Part shown: positions 47,169 to 58,111 of the stretch, piece after piece
Layout: each line of letters opens with the position of its first letter
Position numbering within the stretch: the first letter of the stretch is position 1
Source of the DNA: Ophthalmolycus amberensis
Taxonomy: Eukaryota; Chordata; Actinopteri; Perciformes; Zoarcidae
NCBI GenBank assembly: GCA_024529925.1
Contig: JAFEUB010000962.1
Span: 609,001 to 673,000, forward strand
Reading direction: 5' to 3'
DNA: 64,000 nucleotides
The notes under the pieces: model-generated
Databases searched by the model: none
What the model was told of the DNA's origin: nothing
Seen by the model: the letters and a program-made list of their open reading frames with translations, nothing else
Translations under genes and position numbers: made by a program

Positions 47169-48737
47169 TAAACGATCTGATAAGGAGTTTCTCATCCAGT
47201 GACGGACTTCTCTTCTGTCCACAGAAAGAAAAGGCGTTTTTCCCGAGGAGGCTGGGAGACCGGCTGCCGACCGGAGCGATTCTTCACACCTCGGGAAACT
47301 GATCAACAGCGCTGAAATCAAAGGTAGGCAGAAACCCATTTAATTGAATTCTGCAGATTGTCTATAGGTACTAAATTGAATTGATCAGGAGTACTGGGTT
47401 GTGAGTATGAATTGCCTTGACTAAATTGCTAATGATAAACTACGTAGCATTGTGACAGAATTGTTGTGACAGGGATGGGGGTTTTAGCATAGAATGTACA
47501 TGTGTGTGTGTGGATCTAACAGAAACTGAGGATTGTGAAATTGCATAGGCTGACATTGTGTTCACCGTGTAAGTTTTGATAACTGTTCTGCGGTTAAGCA
47601 ACCGAGGCGAAAGCTGAGGGACGCTGACCAATGACGGTCTGAAAAGACTGAATTCCGGGCCACACTGTTGATTTATGCGACGTAGCAAACTAATGTTTGG
47701 ATCAAGTATGTAGCAATTGTTGCAGTACGCTGATGTGAAAGAAGTGTGAGAGAAGACTGTACAATATAACGCCATTTCCTTAAGGGACCAAATTCGTGTA
47801 AAGCGTTCACTGTAAAACGAAGATCCATACGTGGTTAGTGTAACGAGTATTGCAGAACTGGCAGTGTATGGGTTTGCGTGCAGCGTAGATGATCTCAGGG
47901 AGACATCGATTCAATTTTAGTACAAGATATCGCCACTTCCTTCGGGACCGTGTTCGCCAAGGCGTACGCTGTAGAACAATAAGATCGACAGAGATCTTTC
48001 AGAAGTGGTTTGCGTACGAGTAATTGGGGATACGGCAGTGTGTGGTTGATTGAGTGCCGTGTAAATGTTTCAGAGAGACATCCATTTCCTTCAGGGACCG
48101 ACTTCGTGCAAAAACGCTATAAAAACAGATCCATACGTGATTTGTGCGTATTGCAGATCCGGCAGCGTATGGGTGTGAAGACATTGATTTGTATGGATGA
48201 TTGAGTGATTGCGTGCAGCGTACATGTGATAGTGAGCGAGAAGAAAGATTGGAGCTGGAGTCTTTCCACCAGGTTCGTGCGTTGTCAGTTTTTGACGGTC
48301 AGTGGAGCACATGAGACACAAGCTTTGCACTCACCACAGAAACACGAACATTAGAGTCTAGATTGAGGAAGCTGAGGGCTAATGTACATGTCAGTTTTAC
48401 TGGTAGTGTTAGACATATTACAGATTTATTGGGAATTGTGTTGGTTAGGGATCGTAAAAAATTAAAAAGCGAAAAGAACAGGCTCAAAGCGCAGGCTGAG
48501 GAGATAGAAAAAGGGAGTGAAAATTGTAGATAAGGACAACAGGTGCAGCCGTAGGGAGGGAAAGTGGGAGTCTCGTTCAAGGTCGGAAGGGCAGCAGAAA
48601 ATTTGGCAGGAGCTTTGGCTCCATCTGGTGGCTCTTCAGGAGTACTGCGTCCAGAAGCTTTGGCTCCATCTGGTGGACATTCGGGAGTACTGCATCCAGA
48701 AAATTTGAATTGAAAAAAAAAAAGAACACAAGAAGAT
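47169..48737 (+). other. ERV leader with two sets of tandem repeats
   Basis: Three diverged units of about 150-160 bp begin at 47773, 47934 and 48083, each with ca(t/c)ttcctt..gggacc followed by a cagcgta or cagtgt block. Further on, two ~55-bp units (48600-48705) with ttggctccatctggtgg repeat the sequence of the gag start at 48745-48790. The leader contains no long frame of its own. Confidence 0.7.
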
Positions 48738-50663
48738 ATGGCTGGAGCTGTGGCTCCATCTGGTGGCTATTCAGGAGAACTGCGTGCAAAACTGAAAAAA
48801 GCACTTACAGACACAGGGGGCAAGACTGCATGGAAAAGAGACAAGATTCATTGGGATAATTGCATGAAACGATGGAAAGAGGAGGGATGGTGGAAGGCAG
48901 CCAGTCCACTACCTCCGTCGGTCAACAACCTCCGGCTCTTTACCAACGATTTGACAAAACGAGTGTCTCAAGCACAGACTGCAGAGAGGAATCAAACGAC
49001 ACATCAAACCAAGCGATGGGGGTTCGCTAACCCACTGAAGCAAGCCCGTAAAGACAGAGAAGAGGAACAGCGAGTGGCAATGATGGCACTAGGAACGGCC
49101 ATGACGGATCGGATGCAGGTGGACATGCCGACCGGAAAAGGCAAAACCGGGCCCCATCTGTCACTCGACATCACCCCCCTTGACATCGCCCCTACCACTC
49201 AAGCCCCGGTAGGTCTGGAAAAGACTGCACAGGAAACGGGCCAGGCATCTGTGGCCTCGGCCCCTCCCCCGCCCTCAACTGGCCTGTATCCAGCACTTCC
49301 TCCGGTTCCTCCCCCATACTCCCCTAACAATCCGTTTATACAAGCACCGGTGAGAAAAGTAAAGGGAGGAATGCTCACAGGAGCATTCCAGATGGCCCTG
49401 GATGAAGGGTGCACCATCGAGACGCGCTCCACCTCAACAGAGCGAGCGATGAGAGGCATGATGGAGAGGGTGAAAACATTGGAAAGAGCTATGACAAGAG
49501 TCCCCATAGACGAAGAAGATCCTGAGACAGCAGAGAGAGGCCAGCAGGCCGAAGAGGAGGAAGCAGAGGCCCAGCGGCAGAGACACTTCGATCAGGAGTG
49601 CATTCAGCGACTTCGCGACGAACTCGCTGCCACAACACCTCGCCCCATGCACTCAGAAGAGACCTATGTGACAAGCAACCTGTACTATGATCCTGCAGGC
49701 GGAAGACAGCCATCACCAAGGAACTCAAGCGGACCAAATACATTGGAGAAGCTCTCTGTCCTGCGAGCAGAGGCTGAAGAGCTACAACAGACTCTGGACT
49801 CAGTTATAGCCCACAGCAGAGAGACCAGCCACTGTGACAGACCGGTGGAATTGCCAATGTATACGGTGTCAGGCACTCTACACGGAGAAGTCTCCCCCCT
49901 CACGACAGGGACTGGAGTTCCTCTCCCCCGACATGCCATGCAGCTTCGGTCCCGAGGCCAGCACCATAGAGAAGAAACAGAAGAGAGTGCTTTTGGTGCA
50001 TATCCCCTGAGAGCAGCCCCCACTCCCGTGCAACCACAGCGTGTTCAATTTGTGCCTTTTGGGTTTGCAGATATGACCAGCATGGTACAACAGCTCCCAT
50101 CCCTCCACGCGGGAGCCGATCCGTGGATTGAGCTCACGGAATCTTTGACAGCTGGCCACCAGCTGGCGGTAGGCGACCTGAGAGCCCTTCTCTCCCGCTG
50201 TCTAAACCCACCCCAGTGTACTGCCCTCCTACACTTGGCAGGCGCTGGTGCAGCACAAGATGCCGACCCCTTTGCTCGATATCGTACAGCGTTGTGGCAG
50301 GAGCTCAGAACTAAGTTCCCCACTCCAGTGAACCAAGGCGCAGTGGCAGCATTCATCTGGGCCCCGGGAGAGCCCCCGCCCCTGTACCTGGCCAGAGCAG
50401 AACGGGTGTGGCGCCAGGCCTTCAGAGAGCCACATGATGGTAGCGTTACCACAGTGGCACTATGGCGTGCAATGGTAAAAACAGGCCTCCCTGAAGGACC
50501 TCGCCAGTACATGGACTCCGTGGTTGGCCTTGAAGCAATGACACAAGACATGTGGAACGCCCAGCTCCGACATTACCTCTCTAGGCACATTCAAACTGAG
50601 GCGGGTAGCGACACAGAAATTAAGACCTTGCAGAAGGCCCTACTCAAGAAACAACTCAAATAA
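48738..50663 (+). CDS. gag: ERV gag (matrix and capsid part), ends at an in-frame TAA
   Basis: The 641-codon frame starts MAGAVAPSGGYSG. The centre is proline-rich, followed by a charged coiled-coil-like segment. The last third (from about codon 430) has the helical, tryptophan-containing character of a capsid domain. There is no glycine at position 2, so no classical myristoylation signal. The TAA at 50661-50663 lies before nucleocapsid; the same frame stays open afterwards to 51146. This TAA is therefore best read as a nonsense mutation within gag. Identification rests on position and the nucleocapsid that follows; sequence similarity alone is weak. Confidence 0.8.
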   Translation: MAGAVAPSGGYSGELRAKLKKALTDTGGKTAWKRDKIHWDNCMKRWKEEGWWKAASPLPPSVNNLRLFTNDLTKRVSQAQTAERNQTTHQTKRWGFANPLKQARKDREEEQRVAMMALGTAMTDRMQVDMPTGKGKTGPHLSLDITPLDIAPTTQAPVGLEKTAQETGQASVASAPPPPSTGLYPALPPVPPPYSPNNPFIQAPVRKVKGGMLTGAFQMALDEGCTIETRSTSTERAMRGMMERVKTLERAMTRVPIDEEDPETAERGQQAEEEEAEAQRQRHFDQECIQRLRDELAATTPRPMHSEETYVTSNLYYDPAGGRQPSPRNSSGPNTLEKLSVLRAEAEELQQTLDSVIAHSRETSHCDRPVELPMYTVSGTLHGEVSPLTTGTGVPLPRHAMQLRSRGQHHREETEESAFGAYPLRAAPTPVQPQRVQFVPFGFADMTSMVQQLPSLHAGADPWIELTESLTAGHQLAVGDLRALLSRCLNPPQCTALLHLAGAGAAQDADPFARYRTALWQELRTKFPTPVNQGAVAAFIWAPGEPPPLYLARAERVWRQAFREPHDGSVTTVALWRAMVKTGLPEGPRQYMDSVVGLEAMTQDMWNAQLRHYLSRHIQTEAGSDTEIKTLQKALLKKQLK

Positions 50664-51146
50664 CACGACGCGGCTGAGGCCGCCAAGAAATCTAAGGCTA
50701 AACAGCAACAACAGCTGGTAGTTCAACATGCACCGACTCCACCTCCAACGGCACCTACTCCCTCTGTCCCACTGGAGGTTATGATGGCTATGTCAGCAGG
50801 CGGTGAACAGTCACGCCCATGGGTCCCACAGGGCCAATGGGGTGGAAGAGGAGGAGCCAGAGAAAGAGGAGCGCCTGGCGGCAGAGGAGCGTCCTATTTC
50901 TGCTACAACTGTGGGAAACCGGGACACTTCGCAAGAGACTGCGTGTTAGCACCGCAGCAACTACAGAGAGGAAGAGGACAATACTCCAGAGGAGGAGGCG
51001 GACGGGGCTATGAGAGACAAAGACCACAGCAAGGGGCCCATCAGGCTCCTTGGGACGAGGGACATGGTCCCCAAGGCGGGGCCCATGCCACCCAGGCAAA
51101 TAGCCAACAACAATGGCCTGGAGGTTACAACAGTCCTCCCTATTGA
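50664..51146 (+). CDS. gag: ERV gag nucleocapsid part, with zinc knuckle
   Basis: Continues the gag frame after the TAA. A single CCHC knuckle, CYNCGKPGHFARDC, starts at 50901 (C-X2-C-X4-H-X4-C) and is flanked by Arg/Gly-rich stretches, as in RNA-binding nucleocapsids. It ends in TGA at 51144-51146, exactly where a gag/pol readthrough stop is expected. Confidence 0.88.
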   Translation, partial: HDAAEAAKKSKAKQQQQLVVQHAPTPPPTAPTPSVPLEVMMAMSAGGEQSRPWVPQGQWGGRGGARERGAPGGRGASYFCYNCGKPGHFARDCVLAPQQLQRGRGQYSRGGGGRGYERQRPQQGAHQAPWDEGHGPQGGAHATQANSQQQWPGGYNSPPY

Positions 51147-52892
51147 CACGCCCCTCAATCACTGGCGTCACACACTCTACATTTCGGCCTCACCAGCGAA
51201 CCCTTAATCAGGTGCTCAGTAAATGGACAGGATCACATCTTCCTCGTCGATACTGGAGCCACCTATTCGAGTGTGATGACTACGCAGCCGTTGTCGGACC
51301 GGTTTGTGTCAGTGGTGGGAGTCTCTGGCACTCCAGTTCGACAATTTTACACCACCCCTCTCCCCATCACATTTCACGATGCAACCCTCATGCACAGCTT
51401 TCTCTCTGCTCCAAACTGCCCAGTCAACCTGCTGGGACGCGACCTGATGACTCGCCTCAATCTGAGCATCTGGATGAACCACGACGGTGTCCATGTCTCG
51501 TCCAACCCACCAACTAGTACGTTGTCCATACCAGTACGCATTCTCTCCCTTGCTCCCGTTACAGCGACGGTGTCCCCCACAGACGAAGAGGTTTTCTGGC
51601 TACGCTGTCTTCAAACTGGCCCCCAAACCCCTGCCATACAATATTGGTTCAACATTCTCAAACCAAAAATCACTCAGCTGTTCCCGTACAAAACTCCCCT
51701 GGGCCACGTCCATTGCACTCTAAATGTCACACCAGACCCCGACGACCCCTACACAGAAGACTGGGATGAAAACATGTCTCACCTTAGACCCACCATTCAG
51801 TGTCTACACATCTTTTGTGGCCAAGAAGGAGTAGCATCAAGAGTCATTCTATCCCCCTTCCTTCGCTCATGGTACCAGCTAGATGCGGACTCATCACCCC
51901 ATGTCACTTTGGCTGTTGGTTTTGGCCATGAGGCCAGAAGTCTGGGACCTATGATCAAGAGAGCACTTACTCTCACTTGGGAACCAACCACCACTGAAGG
52001 TCTGCTCAAAGCCAAGGAGGAGACCATGTGGAGATGGACAGCCCCTGACACTGTTGAGCACACCCTACCGGAGCACCTCCCTTTGCCTCATCACCATGGC
52101 AAATCGTGTTCAGATCATCCAGCTACAACTGCCTGTTTGGCTCAGGTCCCGACCGAGTTGTGGACCTCAGGGGCCTATGACGTTGGCCGCCTGACTACGG
52201 AACCCATCAAAGTCACATTCACAGACCCACAGCAGCTTCCTGTGTACAGACCCCAATATCGTCTGAAACCAGAACAACTGGAAGGCATTTGGCCGACTAT
52301 TGAAGGCCTGCTCCAAGCCGGAGTCATCTACCCCACCTCGTCACCGTTCAACACTCCCATACTTCCGGTTCCAAAGGCAGGAGGGAAAGGATGGAGGATG
52401 GTCCAGGATTTCTGCCCCGTGAACGAAATCACGGTTCCAACAGGTCATCCGGTTCCAGATCCTCATCTCTCTCTCAGCAACTTGAGCCCTGCACACACCC
52501 ACTTCACAGTAGTGGATCTGGCCAACGCTTTCTTCAGTGTCCCACTGCACAAAGACTCTCAGCCTATCTTCGCCTTCACCTTTAATGAGCAGCAGTATAC
52601 CTATGCCTCCCTACCCCAGGGGTACAGGTGCTCCCCAGGACTATTCAACCACCACCTACGCATTCATCTGGCTGACCTCTCCCTCCCAGAAGGCGTAATT
52701 CTGATTCAATATGTGGATGATCTGCTTCTAGCAGCAACGTCAGCAGCTCTCTGCCTTGATTCCTCCGTCCGGCTCCTCACCCTGTTGGCCTACTGGACTA
52801 CTCCCTACCGTTCCACCTTGATGTTTCTGAAAGACACAGCCTACTCAATGCTGTACTCTTCCAGAAAAAGGGGGGTGAAAGAGAGGTACTGA
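51147..52892 (+). CDS. pol: ERV protease and reverse transcriptase (fingers and palm)
   Basis: In the same frame as gag, directly after the TGA. Protease shows the active-site triad DTGA (D at 51249) and the later LLGRDLM block. RT shows the VPKAGGKGWRMVQDF block, LPQGY and the catalytic YVDD (52710-52721). After about 52785 the frame is lost: residues of the next domain continue in another frame, and the thumb region is missing. The last ~35 codons up to 52892 are out-of-frame readings. There is no independent start, so expression would need readthrough. Confidence 0.88.
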   Translation, partial: HAPQSLASHTLHFGLTSEPLIRCSVNGQDHIFLVDTGATYSSVMTTQPLSDRFVSVVGVSGTPVRQFYTTPLPITFHDATLMHSFLSAPNCPVNLLGRDLMTRLNLSIWMNHDGVHVSSNPPTSTLSIPVRILSLAPVTATVSPTDEEVFWLRCLQTGPQTPAIQYWFNILKPKITQLFPYKTPLGHVHCTLNVTPDPDDPYTEDWDENMSHLRPTIQCLHIFCGQEGVASRVILSPFLRSWYQLDADSSPHVTLAVGFGHEARSLGPMIKRALTLTWEPTTTEGLLKAKEETMWRWTAPDTVEHTLPEHLPLPHHHGKSCSDHPATTACLAQVPTELWTSGAYDVGRLTTEPIKVTFTDPQQLPVYRPQYRLKPEQLEGIWPTIEGLLQAGVIYPTSSPFNTPILPVPKAGGKGWRMVQDFCPVNEITVPTGHPVPDPHLSLSNLSPAHTHFTVVDLANAFFSVPLHKDSQPIFAFTFNEQQYTYASLPQGYRCSPGLFNHHLRIHLADLSLPEGVILIQYVDDLLLAATSAALCLDSSVRLLTLLAYWTTPYRSTLMFLKDTAYSMLYSSRKRGVKERY

Positions 52893-53833
52893 TGTATCAT
52901 TCGTCAAAACTTGACATGGTTGAAAGTGGTCAATCCACGTGTGCAAGATACGTTGCAGCAGTGGCAAAAGCGATTGAAAAGACTTCTCATATTGTCATGG
53001 GCCATCCACTGGAAGTACACACGCACCATGGCGTGGCGGCATTCCTGATGAGTAAAGAATTCACGTTTAGTGCCGCAAGGAAAACAAAGATTCAACACAC
53101 TTGCACCATGCCACACATCACCTTTGTGCCAGCCACAAGAAATATGGCGGCTAACTTTACAGATGGACAACCACATGTGTGCGAGGAAGTTGCAGTGCAA
53201 GAAAACAAATTAAGACCGGATCTCCAGAACACTCCCCACCTCACAGCTGAGGCCTGGCTGTACACGGATGGTTGCTGTTACAAAGGAGAAGAAGGGAACA
53301 TTGCATCCTATGCAGTGGTAGAACAGAAGAGTGATGGCTACCACCAAACAGTGGAATCAGGGATACTGCCACAACCCGCTTCGGCACAACTAGCGGAAGT
53401 GGAAGCACTGATCCAGGCTCTGGAGTGGAGCACGGACAAAATTGTAAATATCTTCACAGACTCGGCTTACGCCCACGGAGCGGCCCACATCGATGGCCCT
53501 GTATGGCGAAGACGCAACTTCACCACTTCAAATGACCACCCCATAAAACACGAAGCAGCTATGAGAAGGCTGGTAGAAGCAATCCAACTACCAAAGGGGG
53601 TGGCCATCATGAAATGCAAGGGACATGACACAATCAGATCATGAATCAGCGCCGGTAATGACGCGGCAGACAGAGCATCCAAGAAAACTGGAAGCTACAC
53701 ACCTCGCCAAATGGTTATGAAGCCAACATCCGGCCTACCTGAGCTCACCATCGAACACATCAAAGATCATCAAAAGAAAGCAGGACCTTATGAATGGTCC
53801 GAATGGACACGGAAAGGAGCCTTAAAAGACAAA
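52797..53833 (+). pseudogene. pol: ERV RT connection and RNase H, interrupted
   Basis: In the frame of 52892-53644, beginning before its first ATG, connection residues appear (LFQKKGGE, MYHSSKLDM). RNase H acidic residues are visible in YTDGCC, AEVEAL and FTDSAYAHG. A TGA at 53642-53644 precedes the last catalytic Asp (NDAADRASK, about 53658), so the domain is cut. The sequence then runs on to the L2 insertion near 53833. Confidence 0.85.
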
Positions 53834-56800
53834 GGCAAGGCAAGGCAAGTTTATTTGTATAGCACATTTCAACAACAAGGTAATTCAAAGTGCTTCACAT
53901 AAAACCATTAAAAGCATCAAAACATAAGGCAAAAGAAAAGGAGATTTAAAAACAATTAAAGAAACAGTGTAAGAAATAAAATTCAGTAGTAAAATGCAGA
54001 AATGCAGGAAATTGATTGATATATTAATTGAATGTGGTTCAATTAAAGGCAGCAGCAAACAGAAAGGTCTTCAATCTTGATTTAAATGAGCTGAGGGTCT
54101 CAGCAGACCTGCAGCTTTCTGGGACTTTGTTCCAGATATGTGGAGCAGAAAAACTGAACGCTGCTTCTCCATGTTTAGTTCTGACTCTGGGAACAGAAAG
54201 TAGACCGGTCCCAGACGACCTGAGGGGTCGGGATGGTTCATAAGGTAGCAGCAGATCAGAGATGTATTTTGGCCCAAAACCATTCAGTGCTTTGTAAACC
54301 AACAGCAGGATTTTAAAGTCAATTCTTTGTTGGACAGGAAGCCAGTGCAAAGACCTCAGAACTGGAGTGATGTGATCCACCCTCCTGGTCTTAGTGAGGA
54401 CTCGAGCTGCAGCGTTCTGAATCAGCTGCAGCTTTCTGACGGACTTTTTACAGAGACCTGTAAACACACCGTTACAGTAGTCCAGTCTGCTGAAGATAAA
54501 TGCGTGGACAAGTTTTTCCAAATCCTGTTGAGACATAAGTCCTCTAATCCTTGATATATTCTTCAGGTGATAATAGGCTGATTTTGTAATTGTCTTGATA
54601 TGGCTGTTCAGGTTGAGGTCTGAATCCATAACTACACCTAGATTTCTGGCTTGGTTTGTGGGTTTTAACATCAGTGACTGAAGCTGAGCGGTGATTTTCA
54701 ATTGTTCGTCCTTGGTACCAAAAACAATTACTTCTGTTTTATCTTTGTTTAATTGAAGAAAATTCTGGCACATCCAGTTGTTGATTTGTTCAATGCAGTT
54801 ACCCAGCCCTTGTATGGGATTATAGTCCCCTGGTGACATAGTTATGTAGATTTGTGTGTCGTCTGCATAATTATGATAACACACTTTGTTGTTTTCCATA
54901 ATCTGAGCTAGTGGAAGCATGTAGATGTTGAACAGAAGAGGCCCCAGTATTGAACCTTGGGGAACACCACATGTCATTTTAGTCAGCTCTGATGTGTAAT
55001 CAGCTACAGACACAAAGTATTCTCGGCCCTTCAAGTAGGATTCAAACCAGTTAAGTGCTGTGCCAGAGAGTCCCACCCAGATTTTTAGTCTTTCTAGGAG
55101 TATGGCATGGTCGACCGTGTCGAATGCAGCACTGAGATCTAGTAACACTAAGACTGAACTTCTGCCGTTGTCTATGTTTAAGTGGATGTCGTTGAAAACC
55201 TTAACAAGAGCAGTTTCAGTGCTGTGGTGCTGTCGAAAGCCTGACTGGAAAACATCAAAGCAGTTATTTACGGTCAAGAACTTGGTCAGCTGTTGGAAAA
55301 CCGCTTTTTCAATTATTTTACTTAAAAATGGGAGGTTTGATATTGGCCGATAATTTTTCATCGTTGCGGAGTCTAAACTAACCTTCTTTAGGAGTGGTTT
55401 AATAACTGCAGTTTTTAGGGCTTGTGAGAAGACACCTGAGAGAAGGGATGTGTTTACAATTTGTAAAAGATCAGTGGTCATGCAGTTTGAAATATTTTTG
55501 AAAAAGTGTGTTGGTAGAATATCCAAGCAGCAGGAGGATGACTTCAGATGTTGTATAATGTCTTCGAGGCTTCTACGGTCGATTGAATGAAATTGTGTCA
55601 TGATACTTGAATGGATGTTATTCAGAGATCGGGACAACACATATCCTGTGGTTGATGTGGAGGCACTGACTGCTTGTCTAATTTTCTGAATTTTGTCAGT
55701 AAAAAAGGAGGCAAATTGATTGCATGCCCAGGTGGATTGGAGTTCAGCAGCTACCGACACTGGAGGGTTTGTTAGCCTGTCGACAGTAGCAAATAAGGCG
55801 CGTGTATTGTTCTTGTTTTTGGTTATGATGTCACAGAAGAATGACTGCCTTGCATTTCTAAGTTCCAAATTATAATTGCGAAGTCTCTCTTTATAGATGT
55901 CACAGTGAACCTGGAGATTAGTTTTTCGCCACCTGCGCTCAGCTTTCCGACACTCTCGTTTCTCCATTTTGACCAACGTAGCATTTCTCCAAGGAGATCT
56001 TTGCTTACCCGAGACAACCTTCACTTTAGTGGGTGCAATGGCCTTAATAATATTTTTAACTTTAAAATTGAAGCCATCTACAAGCTCATTGACTGAGAGG
56101 CAAGAGAGGGCTGGTGTGGAGGAGAACTTCTGAATAAATAGTTCACTGGTGTTTTCAGAGATGTAACGCTTTGTCACAACCTTGGTTTGGACATTTGTGT
56201 GCAAGGAGATTGCACTCTCAAAGAAAACACAGAAATGATCAGAGAGTGCAACATCAGTCACAGCAACCTTGAAAAGTTTACACCTTTGGTGATGATTAGG
56301 TCCAGAGTGTGCCCCCTGTTGTGGGTGGGTCCTGTCACATGCTGAGTCAGATCATAGTTATCAAGGACACCACATAGTTCTATAGACTCTCTGTCCTGGG
56401 GATTATCAACATGGATATTAAAATCACCAACAATAACAACACAGTCAAAATCAATACAGATTACAGACAGCAGTTCAGTAAACTCATCAAAGAAGGTTGC
56501 ACAGTATTTAGGCGGTCTGTAAATGTTTAGGAATAAAGCTTGATTGGAATTCAGAGCCACATATTCAAAAGAACTAAAATGACCAAAGGGCATCTGCTTG
56601 CATTGAAGAGAATCATTAAATAAAACAGCAACTCCACCTCCTTTCTTATGCGCTCTTGTTTCGCTCATGAAACTGAAGTTGGGAGGTGTTGATTCAATAG
56701 GAACAGCTGCATTGTTATCTTGATTTAACCAAGTTTCAGTTAAAAACAAAATGTCCAGTTTGTGCCTCATAATAAAATCATTGATTAAAAATGTTTTTCC

Positions 56801-56965
56801 TGACAGAGACCTGACATTTAATAAAGCTAAGTTTAATGTGGTTAAAGCTTTCTTTGCCCAATTTATTTGGACAGGCTGACGAGGAATGTATGCTAAGTTT
56901 GATAAGTTTGCATGTTTACTATTGTTTCTTCGCAGCCTCACCTTTCCTTTTCTATGAACTTGCAG
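53833..56965 (-). mobile_element. L2-clade LINE inserted antisense in the provirus
   Basis: Minus-strand non-LTR retrotransposon of about 3.1 kb. Its 3' end (left side) carries gctatacaaataaa and a (TTGCC)n-type tail, seen as aggcaaggcaaggcaag on the plus strand. The endonuclease and RT parts are nearly intact. ORF1 is missing, so it is 5'-truncated; the right junction near 56965 is approximate. No target-site duplication was recognised. Confidence 0.85.
54039..56261 (-). CDS. L2 ORF2 reverse-transcriptase domain
   Basis: 740 codons, open throughout. Visible blocks include NYRPISNLPFLSKIIEK, FQSGFRQHHSTETAL, LLDLSAAFDTVDH, CGVPQGSILGPLLF and the catalytic YADD (YADDTQIY). The C-terminus RLKTFLFAAAFN is typical of fish L2 elements. 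The ATG at 56261 is internal to ORF2; the natural start lies in the endonuclease part. The good state of the frame indicates a recent copy. Confidence 0.92.
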   Translation of the reverse strand: MTDVALSDHFCVFFESAISLHTNVQTKVVTKRYISENTSELFIQKFSSTPALSCLSVNELVDGFNFKVKNIIKAIAPTKVKVVSGKQRSPWRNATLVKMEKRECRKAERRWRKTNLQVHCDIYKERLRNYNLELRNARQSFFCDIITKNKNNTRALFATVDRLTNPPVSVAAELQSTWACNQFASFFTDKIQKIRQAVSASTSTTGYVLSRSLNNIHSSIMTQFHSIDRRSLEDIIQHLKSSSCCLDILPTHFFKNISNCMTTDLLQIVNTSLLSGVFSQALKTAVIKPLLKKVSLDSATMKNYRPISNLPFLSKIIEKAVFQQLTKFLTVNNCFDVFQSGFRQHHSTETALVKVFNDIHLNIDNGRSSVLVLLDLSAAFDTVDHAILLERLKIWVGLSGTALNWFESYLKGREYFVSVADYTSELTKMTCGVPQGSILGPLLFNIYMLPLAQIMENNKVCYHNYADDTQIYITMSPGDYNPIQGLGNCIEQINNWMCQNFLQLNKDKTEVIVFGTKDEQLKITAQLQSLMLKPTNQARNLGVVMDSDLNLNSHIKTITKSAYYHLKNISRIRGLMSQQDLEKLVHAFIFSRLDYCNGVFTGLCKKSVRKLQLIQNAAARVLTKTRRVDHITPVLRSLHWLPVQQRIDFKILLLVYKALNGFGPKYISDLLLPYEPSRPLRSSGTGLLSVPRVRTKHGEAAFSFSAPHIWNKVPESCRSAETLSSFKSRLKTFLFAAAFN

Positions 56966-56990
56966 GACAGGAATTGAAACGGCTAGCTGC
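56258..56990 (-). CDS. L2 ORF2 endonuclease domain (APE type)
   Basis: The open frame runs from 57091, but its first ~35 residues are antisense provirus sequence. The L2 part holds LNVRSLSGK, LTETWL, VGDFNIHVD and GHTLDLIIT, the blocks of apurinic-type endonucleases that nick target DNA. It ends at a stop at 56258 because of a 1-nt frameshift next to the RT frame. Confidence 0.85.
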
Positions 56991-58111
56991 AAAGAAGGTC
57001 TGTGGAGAGCCCACGACGGCAGAGTGGTTGCCTCAGCAGAACTGTGTGCAGCACTCCTACCAGGGGCCCACGGACCCACGGACCCACACACGAGGGAAAG
57101 AAACGGACATTGGACAATTTAAAACGGCTATGATGGCATCCGCACATGGAAGCGATATCTTTCCTCTTCTGCGATGAATGTCAAATTTGTGGCGATCACA
57201 ACCCAAGAAAACCATTCAAGACACCGATGGGATCTTATCCCGTGCCCTCTGCCTGTTTCCAAGACATCAGCATAGATTATACAGATATGGGACCAGAGAA
57301 CAGAGTGCAGGGAAAGAGGTACATGTTGGTAATGGTAGACAGATTTTCAAGATGGGTGGAAGCAATTCCCACCAAGAGAGAAGACGCGCAGACGGTTGTA
57401 AAGTGGCTGCAGACAGAACTGATTCCCCGTTACGGAGTGCCCAGATGCATCCGCTCTGATAACGGATCACACTTTAGCAACACCACGCTCGCACAGGTAG
57501 AGCAATTTCTGGGAATCATACACCGATTCGGGTTCGTCTATCACCCGCAATCTCAGGGCCTGGTGGAACGAGCGAATCAGACCCTTAAGGCCAAGATTGC
57601 CAAAGTTTGCGCGGGCTCCAAATTAACATGGGTTGAAGCCCTGCCTCTGGCCCTTATGGCCATGAGGTCCGGAAAAGGGGGAGAAACACATCTCTCCCCA
57701 CACGAGATCATGACTGGCCGGTCGATGCCAGGTCCACCCAGAGATGGAGGTCATATGCCACCTCTGGATGTACAGCAGATTGAAATGTCTGACTATATGA
57801 GTGCCCTAACTTCTCTTGCTGAAGCTCTCTCCAAGCAGATCGAGAGGACTCGAGCAGTACCTGAAGCAACGGCAGCTGGAAAGCAGATACAAGTCGGTGA
57901 TTGGGTCAGGGTCAAGGTTCACAAGCGCAAGTGGACTGACCCCAGGTGGACTGGGCCGTACGAGGTGAAGGAGGTTACTTCACACTCGGTCCAGGTCAAG
58001 GGCAAATCAGGCGCCCCTTGGCACCACCTGACACACTGTGTCCCAGCACCGGTACCAACCAGAACACTGGGAGAAATTCGCACTGATTTGGAAAATGCAT
58101 CGGGAATTTAG
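56966..58111 (+). CDS. pol: ERV integrase
   Basis: The long frame from 57146 shows a zinc-finger CxxC (CQICG). The catalytic D,D,E follow in DYTDMG, SDNGSHF and GLVERANQ. A C-terminal domain has GDWVRVK and KWTDPRWTGPYEV. The N-terminal zinc region (56966-57145) is split between two frames and carries a TGA, so integrase cannot be made intact. The stop TAG is at 58109-58111. Confidence 0.88.

Noticed and set aside
49199..50551. Several minus-strand frames over gag
   Set aside because: They are shadows of the long, GC-rich gag frame, with no independent motifs.
56836..57177. Open frame running from L2 antisense sequence into the provirus
   Set aside because: It crosses the insertion junction, so it is an accidental fusion of two elements rather than a gene.
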